This document shows positions 44,319 to 56,731 of a DNA stretch of 64,000 nucleotides, one piece after another. The position numbers were made by a program, and so were the translations under genes. Position 1 is the first letter of the stretch. Every line of letters starts with the position of its first letter. This stretch comes from Sycon ciliatum. Taxonomy: Eukaryota > Porifera > Calcarea > Leucosolenida > Sycettidae. The notes below the pieces were generated by a model, which made no database searches, had not been told where the DNA came from, and saw only the letters and a program-made list of their open reading frames with translations. The stretch lies in the NCBI RefSeq assembly GCF_964019385.1, contig NC_088649.1, positions 8,930,936-8,994,935 of the forward strand, read 5' to 3'.

Positions 44319-44828
44319 GTTTCACCTAGAGAAGTCACGTGGAATGTGTATTGGGAATTTCCCCTTCCATATTTGGCAGTTTTCTGCATGCAGTTGATCG
44401 ATACCCAGCAATTCCGTACGCATTTTCTCTGCGTGTGCCACAACGTAGAGAACCTCATCTCCGAGTAGAAATCTGGAGCCAAAACACGCGAAGCCGTAGA
44501 CTCTAACCCAGACACCTGCTCTCTACGTGATTTCTCTACGTTTCACGTATAGCAGAACCTCCCTAATAACAACACTAAATTTTGGTAGATTTTCGGCGAT
44601 TCTCAAAGAAACCCTCCAAAATCGGCTAAAAGCTAAGCGAATTTTTGGATTAGTCTCGTTTTCAGCGAAATTGTTGGCCGGCCGATTTGGGGAAAGCCTA
44701 TCGAGCGGTTATGCTTGCAGCAACATCATTCGCTCGTAAACGCACTTTGCAACAGCATTTGGTAGATTTTCGGCGATTCTCATAGGAACCCTCCAAAAAC
44801 GGCGAAAAGGGATTTTCGATGTCTCATT

Positions 44829-46084
44829 TTCGGCGCATGGATTTGTGATTTTGTAGACACGTAACACCTTTAGGCTAGCACTAATGCTACATTTACCTGA
44901 CTACATACATATTATGCTACATAAAGTCTTTATGTAGCAGTGTAGTCTGGTAAATGTACAGGTGATGTAGCATGCCCAACGTAACTAATAAAAAGTCGTT
45001 GCAACTGAGGCTGTTACACAAAATCCGTAACGATGATTTACGAGTTCTTTTCTAGAAATCATGGGGAGCCATTGGAGGAGACTAGACGTACATTGTACCC
45101 GAAGGCAATATCAAACATACGAAGAGGAGGTTTTCTGTTAAGCCATAGGCTCTGGCCAAAGCATCTCTAGCGATACTGAAGTCACATTGATCCATTGATA
45201 AATTTCGACCTGGATGAAGGAGCGGCTATAAAAAGAAAGAGCTTGTTCCAAATAAATGCCTTTGCCGAGTCCAGCTCAGCAGGCTCGAAAAGAACTAGAA
45301 TTTCAATTCTCATGGACGCAGTACCAAGACGATTTCAGTGCTCAGCAGCGCGTGTCTTACTTTTCTGGTGAAGCACGTGCAGTTCGTCGTGGACGATTTT
45401 AATGTGAGGCCTACAGTCAAGTGCTATCAGAAAAGAAGAGTATTTGTGGCCAACCATTTGTCTCCACGCAACCTCAGGAGAAGAAGACAGCGCAAGCAGA
45501 GGATGTGGAGCGGCAAAATAACTTCTGACCACGTGTTTTCAGGATTTCCGCAGATGGGAGGGATCTCGATCTGCGATCGTCTCTCAGGAACTGGCCTCAC
45601 GTGACCTGTTTCAGATGAAGACTGGCATTTTTCACAGAGTGGAAGCAGTGACAGCTTGTCTGCAGGCAGGAATACCACTTCCCATGATATGCTTCCAGCA
45701 TCCAAATGATCACCAGCAATAATGGTTTCACCTTTCACTACATGGATAAGCAAGGGAAAAGATTTGATGCACCCACTATTCAGCCACAACCCTGCATCAA
45801 AGTTGCAATGGAGAGCAGCCAATGGAGACGCGATCATGTCTTATAGTGCTAAGAAGTGGTGGAGCGCGTAAGAGATATTGTAGCAGCTTCAGAGGTTGAT
45901 CGACTAAATGCATCCTTTCCTGGAAGCTTGACAATGTGCAGCCTTTCTTCCATTTTTGTTCCAAACCAAGAGCATTATATCCCTTGTTGAAGCATTATAC
46001 AGATCAGCATTACAAGGTAGTTTTTTGGATCATTATGATTAGCATTATACGAACATTTTCTGAGCATTATCCGCTGGACCCTAG
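44829..46084. repeat. Tandem duplication, copy A
   Basis: Direct repeat of 46150-48144, starting CGGCGCATGG and ending GCATTATCCGCTGGAC. It includes blocks such as GAAGGAGCGGCTATAAA, CTCGAAAAGAACTAGAATTT and CTTCCATTTTTGT. It may hold an old gene (ISSDTEV, KELEF stretches) but many stops interrupt it; no family recognised. Confidence 0.75.
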
Positions 46085-46635
46085 TGTAGACTACCTCTTG
46101 CGTACTACGCTCCGCCCATTCCGGGCGTTTGAGCACTATGCATTGTACCGGCGCATGACTTTGTGATTGTGTAGACACGTAACACCTTTAGCACTAACGC
46201 TACATAACTATTGCTACATAAAAACGTTATGATTGTAGCGATCTGGTCACGTAAATGTATACAAGCCATTTGTGAAGCATGCCCAACCGAGGCCGAGGCT
46301 GTTCAAGTGACACAAATCCGGAGAAAATATTTACGAGGTTTCTTTTACTTTTAGAATAATGGAGCCGCTGAGCTATGGAGGAGACATACGCGAAGTGAAT
46401 ATCAAACAGACGAAGAAGAGTTTTCTAGTTGTGCCAGAGGCTCTGGCGATAGCATCTCTAGCGATACTGAAGTAGACACTGATGCATTGCTAAATTTGGA
46501 CCAGGATGAAGGAGCGGCTATAAACAGAAAGAGTTCGTTCCAAAAGAACTGCCTTTGCCGAGTCCAGCTCAGGAGGCTCGAAAAGAACTAGAATTTCTCA
46601 TGGACTCAGTACCAAGTCGATTGCTCAGCAGCGCC

Positions 46636-47021
46636 CAGGGGCGTAGGAGGGGTTTTGGAAGTGGTACGACCGAAGGTCGGTGCGGGCAAAGGCCGTTTGG
46701 AGGGGGTCCGGGGGCCCTCCCCCGGGAAAATTTTGTAAAAAAGACACAAAATCCTGCGTTCTGGGAACTTCTGGCACAGTTTATAAAGTCATAATTTCAC
46801 GGTCAGAAGAGACGTGCATGGACATGCCCAGATGCACGGCATATCTACGAGTACGAGTCTAGAAAAAGGTCAAAGTCTGATGCGCATATGCGCATACATG
46901 TATGAATCGATGGATCCTAATTTTTTTATTATGGTTTTGCACGTTCCGGACGGACCTTACTTTTCGAAAAGCTTGTGGTACGGCCATGGTCGTACCAGTC
47001 GTAGCGGCCGCTACGCCCCTG
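46636..47021. mobile_element. hAT-like MITE, CAGGGGCGTAGG ends
   Basis: CAGGGGCG...CGCCCCTG ends with sub-terminal GGTACGACC/GGTCGTACC. AGCGCC flanks both sides (46630-46635, 47022-47027). Copy A has the uninterrupted site. It is the same family as 61738-61934. The superfamily call is tentative because the duplication is 5-6 bp. Confidence 0.7.
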
Positions 47022-47522
47022 AGCGCCTGTCTTACTTTCCTGATGAAGCACGTACAGTTAGTTGTGGACGCTTGTAATGCCAGGCCTGCAGTCAAATGCT
47101 ATCAGAAAGGAAGAGTATTGTGGCAAGCCATACGTCTACACACCATCTCAAGGAGAAGATGAGAGCACAAGCAAAGGATGTAGAGTGGAAAAATAACTTC
47201 TGACCACGTGTTTTCAGGATTTCCGCGAATGGGAGGGCTCTCCATCTGAGACCGGATCTCAGAAGCTGACCTCACGTCTGGTGTTTCAGATGAAGACATT
47301 ATCCACAGAGTTGACGCAGTGACAGCTTGTAAGCAGGCAGGAATACTAAGTATTTGCCAAGATAAACTTCATCCCAACAATGAATGACTACCTGCAATAA
47401 TGGTTTCATCTCTCACTACATGGATAACTAGGGGAAAGATTTGATACACCGACTATTCTGCCACAACCCTGCATCAAAGTTGGAATGGAGAGCAATCAAT
47501 GGAGAAGCGATCATGTCTTATA

Positions 47523-47908
47523 CCGTAGAATCCCGCGGATAAGCCCATGGGCTTATCTGTTTCACAAGGACATTTCGGTGGGCTTATACGAGAACATGGG
47601 CTTATACGCGGGCATGGGTTTATACGCCGACACCAAGTTGTGCTATTGAAAAGTATCAAGGAAGTGTGAAGCACATTGCTGAAAACCACTGTGCAAACAA
47701 AAACAACCGATGATTGTGCTGAAATGTACGAAAAACACTATAATGTGCATGACTACGTACATGTACATGGTATGGCCAAGAGTCCATAATTTATGGACTC
47801 CTGGTATGACCTAGGCCCATGGTCCATGGGCTTGTACGATGAAGCTGTGTGATATTCGAACAAACCCTGGGCTTATACGCGAGTGGGCTTATCCGCGGGA
47901 TTCTACGG
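47523..47908. mobile_element. MITE, CCGTAGAATCCCGCGG ends, TA duplication
   Basis: CCGTAGAATCCCGCGGATAA at the left is inverted at the right end; TA flanks both sides, and copy A has a single TA at the same place (CTTATAGTGC). A 29-bp palindrome with CCAAGAGTCCATAA sits inside at 47776-47804. Confidence 0.8.
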
Positions 47909-48427
47909 TAGTGCCAAGAAGTGGTGGAGCTCGTGAGAGATAAGGTGGCAACTTCAGATGCAGATCGACGATATGCATAATTTCCTGGAAGTTTGACAAT
48001 GGTCAGACTTTCTTCCATTTTTGTCCCAAACCAAGAGCATTACATCCCTTGCTGAAGCATTATAATCAGCATTATAAGGCAGTTTTTGGAGCATTATGGT
48101 TAACATTATACGAACATTTTCGGAGCATTATCCGCTGGACTTTAGTTCTCGGTCGCCCAGGCGGCATTTCGAGGAGAAATGCTGTGCCGGCCACTCAGCC
48201 TTCTCTGCTGAGGTGTGGCACTCCTTGTCATGTCTGTCGACTTACAGAGGAACACTAGCGGAGTTGCATGTAACGCCAGTGGCTTTCTCCATGCTTTTCC
48301 ACCACTGTTTGTCACTAAGTGACTGGACTGGCAGCTGAGTGTGTGGCGCAGTCGATTGATGCTAGGCATATGGGCGGTCTGCTGTGTGTGTGGACAGCTC
48401 CGTTGACAGACGCAATGAAGGAGGTCT

Positions 48428-49050
48428 TCAGATCATTCCGGTGCGGGTTCTGCCTCCACTTCCTCCGCTGCTTCTACTTTGCCTCTTCATCAATGGTGCA
48501 CTCTGGAGTCCACCAGTGAGGGTCAGAGGAACGAGTGGTGAAGACGTTGGTGGGGATATACTGGGCCATGCCTGATGGTAGTCGCCAATATTCACAAACA
48601 CTGCAGGTATATCCACTTAATCCTGTTAAGTTTTCAGTAGAGGTGGGTAAACAGCTCGACGCGAACAGTAAAGTGACGCAGATAGAGATGCTTCCGACGG
48701 TAGCGTGGATGCTGCCAGGGCATCCATGTCGTGGAGTCCTCCGGCGGCAGTAGAGTAAATTTGCGGAATCGGTTCGGTCGTTGTCGTTGCTTGCTCTTTC
48801 ATTGTTGAAATGCAGCTCCTCTGGAGGCCCTCTTCCCTCCTTGGAGCATGACAATGTTCGGCATGTCCGCGAGGGATAGGAATATCCTCGAAACCTTCGC
48901 TTTCTCTTCTAGCGCAGCAAGTTCCTTCCATGCACCGCCACAACAACCGTCCATCTCGAGTGCGCTTGTCCTGTCGGTAGCAGTAGCCACCAAGGCTGAA
49001 TGCTTGTTTTCCACGACAAGTTGTGAAAGTAATGAATTCCATGATTCCAA
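48428..49050 (-). pseudogene. FLYWCH zinc-finger fragment, probably from a MULE transposon
   Basis: The minus frame from 49042 reads CRGKQAFSLGGYCYRQDK, LLWRCMEGTCCARRES and HAEHCHAP: the F-L-Y-W-C-C-H-H pattern of FLYWCH fingers, about 60 residues. FLYWCH domains often precede Mutator-like transposases. In another minus frame, DPHWWTPECTIDEEAK at about 48510 could belong to the region that follows the finger, so a frameshift is likely. No DDE core was found. Confidence 0.6.
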
Positions 49051-49099
49051 GACTCAGAGATTCGAATTCATGATGACCTCTTGGTGTCTATGACAAGTA

Positions 49100-49960
49100 T
49101 TTTATGCTTATTTCTACTTTGCGTGGAGGTATCAAGCGCTAACCACAACTCCCGCTGAGATATGCAGCGCTCACCGTTCTTAGCGCTGCATTAATTGGCA
49201 AAGGCTTACATTGTATGTATGTATTTATGTACATGTATGTATACTTTATTTGAATTCGCTAATCCAAACGAGCACACATGCTCAATGACAAGGCAGCGAA
49301 TATGTTATTATGTTACAGGGAAGGAGGGTTGGGGAGAAAATAAGGAGAAAAAAGAGAGAATGGTAGATATCTCAATGAAGAGCGAAGCGTTATCAAAACT
49401 TCAAGTAAGCCAGGGAAAGATAGTTCTGTAACCCGCCTAATAAACTAAGTATTTTTAAATAATATTACTTTCCGGCGCTGGGTAAAGATACTAGTAAGCT
49501 GTCACAAAATAGGCGGAAAATCTCGGCGCCACAAACCCGTGTGCGCCTATTGATGCGGATAATTATAGTGGGTGCTGCGGCGAGTGTGCTATGGTGCGGA
49601 GTGCGGTTTCGGATGCGCTGAAGCGTGTGTTAACGGAAGAAACAAACGGGGAGGCAGTGTTTGCATTTGAGCCGCATCATGACAAAAGGGTGGTTGGGGC
49701 AAAAATTTCACAAACTGAGTTGTGGATACAGCGCAATGGCTGAATTCTCACTGCAAAAATCCGTGCTACCGATTCGGCACTGTCCGGCGCTGTCTGCTGA
49801 CCAAGTACATGTAACAATATTGTGTTTCTTATTATTGCTTTTTAAAACCAACATTTCACACTCACTTTGCGCACTTTCTCACGCATCCACTAAGCCTTAC
49901 TAGTACAATGTCATACACAAATAGGAGATCCCCCAGATAGGCGTTAGCCTTTGGGTAATC
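49100..49960. other. No recognisable gene
   Basis: Short repeats of TATGTA around 49215-49250; otherwise nothing recognised. Confidence 0.4.
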
Positions 49961-49974
49961 CTGAAATAAAGATT

Positions 49975-49986
49975 ATTATATACTGT

Positions 49987-50027
<41 letters not shown>

Positions 50028-50105
50028 ATTTTTGATAGGGCAATCCCCACAGGCCAGTATGGATGACATTGGATGTACCGGTACATCAAGGTCCAGGACC
50101 AGCAA
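49975..50105 (-). mobile_element. Retroelement 3' tail with (ATT)n
   Basis: On the minus strand, GGCCTGTGGGGATTGCCCTA is followed by AAAAATTTAATAATAATAAT. A nearly identical GTGGGGATTGCCCTAGTAAA lies at 37266. It is probably a short 3' end of a LINE. Confidence 0.45.
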
Positions 50106-50438
50106 AGGACCCATCTCCTCTCCTGTGTCTCTACCGACCACCAGATGTCTCTTACTGCTAGTGCTACATGTACATGTACTGGATGAAGCTTGAGAAATGA
50201 GACTACCAGCACTCGTGCTGTATTTTGAGTTTGTGGAGTGCGTAGTTTCTGAAATCTTGTCACCGACGTCACGGCCGGAGACTCGGAGAGCGCTCGTCGC
50301 CGCTCGTCCATGATCCAGCCTGTGACATGATAACGACGCCGGTTACGTCACGATCGTAGACGCGCGCATCTAGACGATCATGTCGACACGACGTCATTTT
50401 CTCGATGAGCAAAAAAGCATTTTGATTACTCGATCGAC

Positions 50439-50843
50439 ATGCGCGAGGTTTCAAAAGTTTTCAAAAGTCCTGACACGAAAACTGAGTGCATGCTCGATAT
50501 CCACACGAAGAGCATTTTCGTTCAACAACCATCAATCGGCATCATGTTTCTCTTGGTCTTTTCTGTGTTTCTAATAATCGTGCTAGCTTGTTTCCTGTGG
50601 AAAGGCAATGGTAATATGGTGAGACGCATACTGCAGTCTGCACCCAATGCCAGCCGTGGCACGGAGCGTGCCGGTTTTCTGTCGTCGACAACAGCAGTCC
50701 TCTCTGCACAGGAGCTGCGCTATGCTCGCATCAAGTTCTTCACGCAGCAACAGTTGGGCCGCATGCACGCACGGCTGGCCAGCCTGCGAGCCCAGCAACA
50801 CGCCGATACCGAGGCAGGAGGCCATGGCTCGGCACCCGACTGA
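50439..50843 (+). CDS. Possible one-pass membrane protein, unknown family
   Basis: 134 residues. A strongly hydrophobic segment (residues 35-55, IMFLLVFSVFLIIVLACFLW) is followed by KGNG and an Arg/Gln/Ala-rich, probably helical and cytoplasmic tail. There is no signal peptide, finger or known motif. The frame is open from the Met at 50439 to TGA at 50841. GC content is higher in the second half, as in coding DNA of the neighbouring TGF-beta gene. It could equally be one exon of a longer gene or chance. Confidence 0.35.
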   Translation: MREVSKVFKSPDTKTECMLDIHTKSIFVQQPSIGIMFLLVFSVFLIIVLACFLWKGNGNMVRRILQSAPNASRGTERAGFLSSTTAVLSAQELRYARIKFFTQQQLGRMHARLASLRAQQHADTEAGGHGSAPD

Positions 50844-51260
50844 AAGCCGGGCGTGCAGAAAAGCCGACGAATTTTACTCTAAAAAATGTGTTCGTCCCCA
50901 GTACATACATTGTACATGTATAATGATGACGTAGAAACAAGGGCGATGATGAGACTAGCCTGTACATGTGGTGATGCGTCATGCTGGAAGCAATGATCAG
51001 GATGTTTCAGATCTCTGTCTGCACTGCAGCATCAGCACGATCCGATGCGGTGCATGATCGTGACAACCGGCTGCAAGTCGTGCCAAGTCTGGGCCGTATG
51101 GACTCCCCAGTCCCGACAACATACATGATGTCTTCACCAGCGTACTAGTAGTCCAGGGTCGAATGCGTGCATGTGAATGTGTACAAGCCCGCAGCCGCTG
51201 GAGCCGGTCCGCTTGGCCAAACCATCACCGCACCAAGCTGGTCCTGTAGGCACCTAACAC
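50844..51260. other. No recognisable feature
   Basis: Links the membrane ORF with the minisatellite. A frame starting at 51167 (MHVNVYKPAAAGAGPLGQT) runs into the repeats. Confidence 0.4.
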
Positions 51261-53330
51261 ATGAATCACAACCTGCTCCCGGCTACCCTGCTGTGATCAC
51301 GCACAAACTGTATGAAAAGGCTATGGTGTGGCCGGACGAATCACAACCTGCTCCCGGCTACCCTGCTGTGATCACGCACAAACTGTATGAAAAGGCTATG
51401 GTGTGGCCGGACGAATCACAACCTGCTCCCGGCTACCCTGCTGTGATCACGCACAGACTGTATGAAAAGGCTATGGTGTGGCCGGCCGGACGAATCACAA
51501 CCTGCTCCCGGCTACCCTGCTGTGATCACGCACAAACTGTATGAAAAGGCTATGGTGTGGCCGGACGAGTCACAACCTGCTCCCGACTACCCTGCTGTGA
51601 TCACGCACAAACTGTATGAAAAGGCTATGGTGTGGCCGGACGAGTCACAACCTGCTCCCGGCTACCCTGCTGTGATCACGCACAAACTGTATGAAAAGGC
51701 TATGGTGTGGCCGGACGAATCACAACCTGCTCCCGGCTACCCTGCTGTGATCACGCACAAACTGTATGAAAAGGCTATGGTGTGGCCGGACGAATCACAA
51801 CCTGCTCCCGACTACCCTGCTGTGATCACGCACAAACTGTATGAAAAGGCTATGGTGTGGCCGGACGAATCACAACCTGCTCCCGGCTACCCTGCTGTGA
51901 TCACGCACAGACTGTATGAAAAGGCTATGGTGTGGCCGGCCGGACGAATCACAACCTGCTCCCGGCTACCCTGCTGTGATCACGCACAAACTGTATGAAA
52001 AGGCTATGGTGTGGCCGGACGAGTCACAACCTGCTCCCGACTACCCTGCTGTGATCACGCACAAACTGTATGAAAAGGCTATGGTGTGGCCGGACGAGTC
52101 ACAACCTGCTCCCGGCTACCCTGCTGTGATCACGCACAAACTGTATGAAAAGGCTATGGTGTGGCCGGACGAATCACAACCTGCTCCCGGCTACCCTGCT
52201 GTGATCACGCACAAACTGTATGAAAAGGCTATGGTGTGGCCGGACGAATCACAACCTGCTCCCGACTACCCTGCTGTGATCACGCACAAACTGTATGAAA
52301 AGGCTATGGTGTGGCCGGACGAATCACAACCTGCTCCCGGCTACCCTGCTGTGATCACGCACAAACTGTATGAAAAGGCTATGGTGTGGCCGGACGAATC
52401 ACAACCTGCTCCCGGCTACCCTGCTGTGATCACGCACAGACTGTATGAAAAGGCTATGGTGTGGCCGGCCGGACGAATCACAACCTGCTCCCGGCTACCC
52501 TGCTGTGATCACGCACAAACTGTATGAAAAGGCTATGGTGTGGCCGGACGAGTCACAACCTGCTCCCGACTACCCTGCTGTGATCACGCACAAACTGTAT
52601 GAAAAGGCTATGGTGTGGCCGGACGAATCACAACCTGCTCCCGGCTACCCTGCTGTGATCACGCACAAACTGTATGAAAAGGCTATGGTGTGGCCGGACG
52701 AATCACAACCTGCTCCCGACTACCCTGCTGTGATCACGCACAAACTGTATGAAAAGGCTATGGTGTGGCCGGACGAATCACAACCTGCTCCCGGCTACCC
52801 TGCTGTGATCACGCACAAACTGTATGAAAAGGCTATGGTGTGGCCGGACGAGTCACAACCTGCTCCCGGCTACCCTGCTGTGATCACGCACAAACTGTAT
52901 GAAAAGGCTATGGTGTGGCCGGACGAATCACAACCTGCTCCCGGCTACCCTGCTGTGATCACGCACAAACTGTATGAAAAGGCTATGGTGTGGCCGGACG
53001 AATCACAACCTGCTCCCGACTACCCTGCTGTGATCACGCACAAACTGTATGAAAAGGCTATGGTGTGGCCGGACGAATCACAACCTGCTCCCGGCTACCC
53101 TGCTGTGATCACGCACAAACTGTATGAAAAGGCTATGGTGTGGCCGGACGAATCACAACCTGCTCCCGGCTACCCTGCTGTGATCACGCACAAACTGTAT
53201 GAAAAGGCTATGGTGTGGCCGGCCGGACGAATCACAACCTGCTCCCGGCTACCCTGCTGTGATCACGCACAAACTGTATGAAAAGGCTATGGTGTGGCCG
53301 GACGAATCACAACCTGCTCCCGACGGCCCT
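51261..53330 (+). repeat. 75-bp minisatellite, 27 units plus a partial one
   Basis: Each unit encodes a 25-residue peptide beginning DESQPAPGYPAVITHKLYEK in one open frame. Units vary at a few positions (G/D after QPAP, K/R before LYEK). A 4-bp GGCC gain occurs after units 3, 9, 16 and 26 (near 51481, 51936, 52465 and 53219). Each shifts the frame so that a TGA follows within 18 codons. A continuous protein over the whole array is therefore impossible without further changes; the array may be non-coding. Confidence 0.9.
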
Positions 53331-53690
53331 GCTGTATGTGCATGTGCATCCTTTGGTTCAACACATCCGCTGCCAGGGCTGCGCGGATGTATGCACCACC
53401 GTAGTTGCTGTCGGCACTGCAGCTGCCAATGTCGAGCGTTTCCCGCAGCTGCAGCAAGCATTACTGTTACCTCTCAGCGGCTGGTATTCCCGTGTGTTTC
53501 TAAACGGCCTTGGATTGGCCCGTGCGCACCACACGCACATGCAGCATGGATTCTGCAGTGTTTGTGCCTGCTGATACATTATTATTTATTCGATACTGAA
53601 GAAGAAGAAGACTTGTGAACGGAAACATACATGCCGGGAAAAACCAAGAGGAAGAAGAAGCACCCTCAACAGGAGAACCAGATTCCTAAT
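53331..53690. other. No recognisable feature
   Basis: GC-rich sequence after the minisatellite; frames are continuations of it. Confidence 0.4.
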
Positions 53691-53699
53691 ATGTGTGTG

Positions 53700-53716
53700 C
53701 GTGTGTGTGTGTATGC

Positions 53717-53781
<65 letters not shown>

Positions 53782-53830
53782 TGTGTGTGTGTGTGCATTT
53801 GTGTGCATTTGTGTGCGTGCGTGCATGCAA
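53700..53830. repeat. (TG)n microsatellite
   Basis: Mostly GT repeats with a few ATGT and CGTG changes; a C-run follows at 53873-53889. Confidence 0.95.
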
Positions 53831-54119
53831 TGGCCATAGCCGCATCTGGATCAGAGGAACTCAGCACAAAGCCCCCCCCCCCCCCCCCCGGCCCGCGCTC
53901 AAACAGCCATGTATGGGCAGTGTCACAAGAGTGCCGTGCTTGGGGGCAAGAGAGATTGTAGCCATGTATGCGTGTCCGCTTCTGTGTGTGTGGTGTGTGT
54001 GCATGTGTAATTTATTTCATCCGCACCCGCGCCCAGTCTCACCATCACCATCATCTTCAACCTACCTCCGTTTCTTCTTCTTCATCCGTCTCCTCTACCA
54101 TGGCCACACCAATAACTGC

Positions 54120-54680
54120 GTTCTCATCCACTTTCTCATCGTCATGGACGAACAAGAGTCGGGCGGGAAAGGAGCAGGAAAAGCCAGATGAGTGTATTGT
54201 TAGTAAGAAAACAGCTGTGTACTTGCATTAGTTTTGCTATCCTATCCGGACTGTCTTAGTGTTTATGATGACTCGCACTCTCTGTACTTTGTCGTGCCCG
54301 CTATGTCAATCAGTTGAAAGCGTTTGAAGCTGTTTGTATTTGTATGCATAAGCCTGATTTGTGTAAACAGAAGAAACGCGTTGTTGCATTACGCTTATAC
54401 CCGTAAACTCACACTTCTTGGTTTTTTTCTCTACACTTTTGTCATGTACAAAATGTATGATCACCACCTCGAATACTAGCCTTTCCTTTTTTACTTACCA
54501 GAACAGAAAATCGATTCTGCAATTACAAGTATACGCCTTTTTAAACTCTAGACACGCTCACTTTCATGGTAATAGCTGTGGCACTGCTACTGTTAGTAGC
54601 GTTAATAAAACGTTTGTCTCCAAGATTGTTTGTATCGTTATGATCATAGTAGCAGTAGCACACCAACATTATGATTAAAT
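54120..54680 (+). mobile_element. Degraded PLE 3' end
   Basis: MDEQESGGKGAGKA, then in another frame KPDECIVSKKTAVYLH and a stop, followed by out-of-frame pieces of the GIY-YIG second half (for example CMHKPDLCKQKK at about 54347) ending CCCGTAA at 54405. The 3' UTR retains ACAGAAAATCGATTCTG at about 54505, a remnant of the hammerhead helix III. It is closest to the copy at 41779. Confidence 0.65.
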
Positions 54681-54689
54681 TCTGTTGGT

Positions 54690-55440
54690 ATTATTACTAT
54701 TTTTTATTGCTATTTTTTTATTATCCTTTCTCATAAACATTCTTTTCCGTTTGCATCCTTTCCCCCAAACCAATGAATATATACATGGTTGTGAGGAGTG
54801 CGCATCCAAGACATGCTAGAGCTGATTGGCAGGTACAAGTACGGGTAGTTGTAGAACGTCAGTACCTTTGGTCAATGTCGTGCAATGTTATCACATGAGG
54901 TACAGTATTTGTAAACTGGTGGTGTTAGTGGACAGTGTAGTGTGACTTGTATTTCCTTGGTCCTTTTCTCTTTGGACTCGGATGGAGAGCCAAGGATTAA
55001 TTTATACATCCTCAGAAGTCTGCTCCAGAGCCAGGTCGGGGGAGGGGGGGGGGGGGTGTACTTGGACCCGTTTGAAAAAAGAACACCGGTGACTCGTGAC
55101 CCGTGTGGGAGGATACAATGTCATGATATTCATGTCGAGAACCTTTACTGTTCTTCAGGGGAGCACAGACTGACTGGCTGAAGGCTTGTACTGGGCTCTG
55201 ACCCGGTTGCAAGACTTGTGCCAGGTATTGGCATACTAACGTTAGTACCCAGTTGGTTTGAAATCTTAGAGCAGACACTGCTTGATTGCATGCTAGAGCT
55301 CTGTTGCACTGGTATGATCTCAAGCTGTGGACGTTTACACAACAAGCGTGTCTGGCCTCAGCCTTGCTTGGCTGCACTTGATCCCAGTAACACATCACCC
55401 ATATGGCCATTGGCAAGAAACGACCTACCTTAGCTTAGGA
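54690..55440. other. No recognisable gene
   Basis: A G-run lies at 55036-55056. CAAGTACGGGTAGTTGTAGA, and then GTCAGTACC-TTGGTCAA, resemble 31170-31200, so a dispersed repeat may span both. No gene recognised. Confidence 0.4.
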
Positions 55441-55441
55441 C

Positions 55442-55549
<108 letters not shown>

Positions 55550-55801
55550 CTTTTCCTCCTGGCATCTTGACCATGGCTGTGGAGTGTGTGTGTGTGTGTG
55601 TGTAAAAAAATGAAAAAGACCAAAAAGTAGGGATTCACTGGCCAGAAAAAGCCACTTCATAGCTGTGTGGTGTAGACCAGGCTGAATAGTGGCGGTCAAT
55701 TCTTCAGCCTTGCAAGCTGTTGAATGGTGCAATCCCAGCGCAAGCTGCTATGGCTTCTGCTGTAGCATCGCTATCATCGCCTCCGGCGATGGGCGTCCAA
55801 T

Positions 55802-55802
<1 letters not shown>

Positions 55803-55873
<71 letters not shown>

Positions 55874-55900
55874 TGTGTGTGTGTGTCTGTGTGTGTCTGT
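55803..55900. repeat. (TG)n microsatellite followed by a G-run
   Basis: About 35 units, then TCTG variants and about 18 G at 55908-55925. Confidence 0.97.
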
Positions 55901-56241
55901 GGACACGGGGGGGGGGGGGGGGGGGCTGGTGTGCTAATCAACCAAGTTTAAGTGGATTCTACTATTTTTGCTTTTACTTACATGTAGCGTGGACCTGGAC
56001 TAGTAATAATTCAGGTCTCAAGCACCATTCTATGGCTGTGTCTGGTGACAGGCAAACAAGCATATGGCTCACCTTCAGCTCAGACACCATACACAGACAA
56101 TCACCATGGACAACTATGCTCACACCCGATCCTAGCCTCAGGTGCGTAGCTCATAGACATGGTCTGCAGACTGCAGGTCACCTCACCTGCGAATGCCTGA
56201 CATCATCTGAGGTACTACAATCATAGTGAACATGTCATGTA

Positions 56242-56434
56242 CAGTCAATTTGGCTAATAACGACTGTGCATATAACGACAATTCGCGAATAACGACAGAA
56301 TTTTCATGCCCAGAGCAAAGTCCCATCTAACTGTAATACATATAATGAGACTTCGGGGTATAAGGACACTTTCGCGAATAACGTCCCTTTTCTGATGCCC
56401 GGCCGAGTGTTGTATAAATGCGCAAAGTTGACTG
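56242..56434. mobile_element. Short pogo/Tigger-like MITE, TA duplication
   Basis: CAGTCAATTTGG at the left and AAGTTGACTG at the right with TA on both sides; sub-terminal TAATAACGAC, ATATAACGAC and GCGAATAACG repeats are typical of this group. 193 bp, no coding capacity. Confidence 0.75.
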
Positions 56435-56653
56435 TAGGTTAAAATGGCGACTATAATTATAGCCTATAGATACAATCATGTTCACACACCACAGATATGC
56501 TAGTACAGTCACCACACCACAGATACATGTACATGCATGACGATTGTGAGCTACGTCCTTGATCCTTGCTATCTCTTACTAACTGTGCATTGCATTATCA
56601 CAACAGTTGTAGTATGGGCCCCAGTGCAGTCTAGTCTGCAATCTAGGATCTCA

Positions 56654-56656
<3 letters not shown>

Positions 56657-56728
<72 letters not shown>
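56657..56728. repeat. (CA)n microsatellite
   Basis: About 36 units. Confidence 0.97.

Positions 56729-56729
<1 letters not shown>

Positions 56730-56731
<2 letters not shown>

Larger units (their letters stand above)
43232..44564. mobile_element. MITE with AGGGAGGTTCTGCT ends, invaded by three elements
   Basis: AGGGAGGTTCTGCT at 43232 is inverted at 44551-44564. The interior without the insertions is about 350 bp and includes repeated TCTGCTCTACGTTT. It is related at its tips to 2396-2671. Confidence 0.65.
46150..48144. repeat. Tandem duplication, copy B with two MITE insertions
   Basis: Matches copy A except for inserts at 46636-47021 and 47523-47908. The parts between inserts align collinearly. 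Confidence 0.75.

Noticed and set aside
35617-50083. TACCGGTA octamers (35617, 38391, 50076) as footprints of the CCGTA-ended elements
   Set aside because: Only three copies, little above expectation, and no paired empty site was found.
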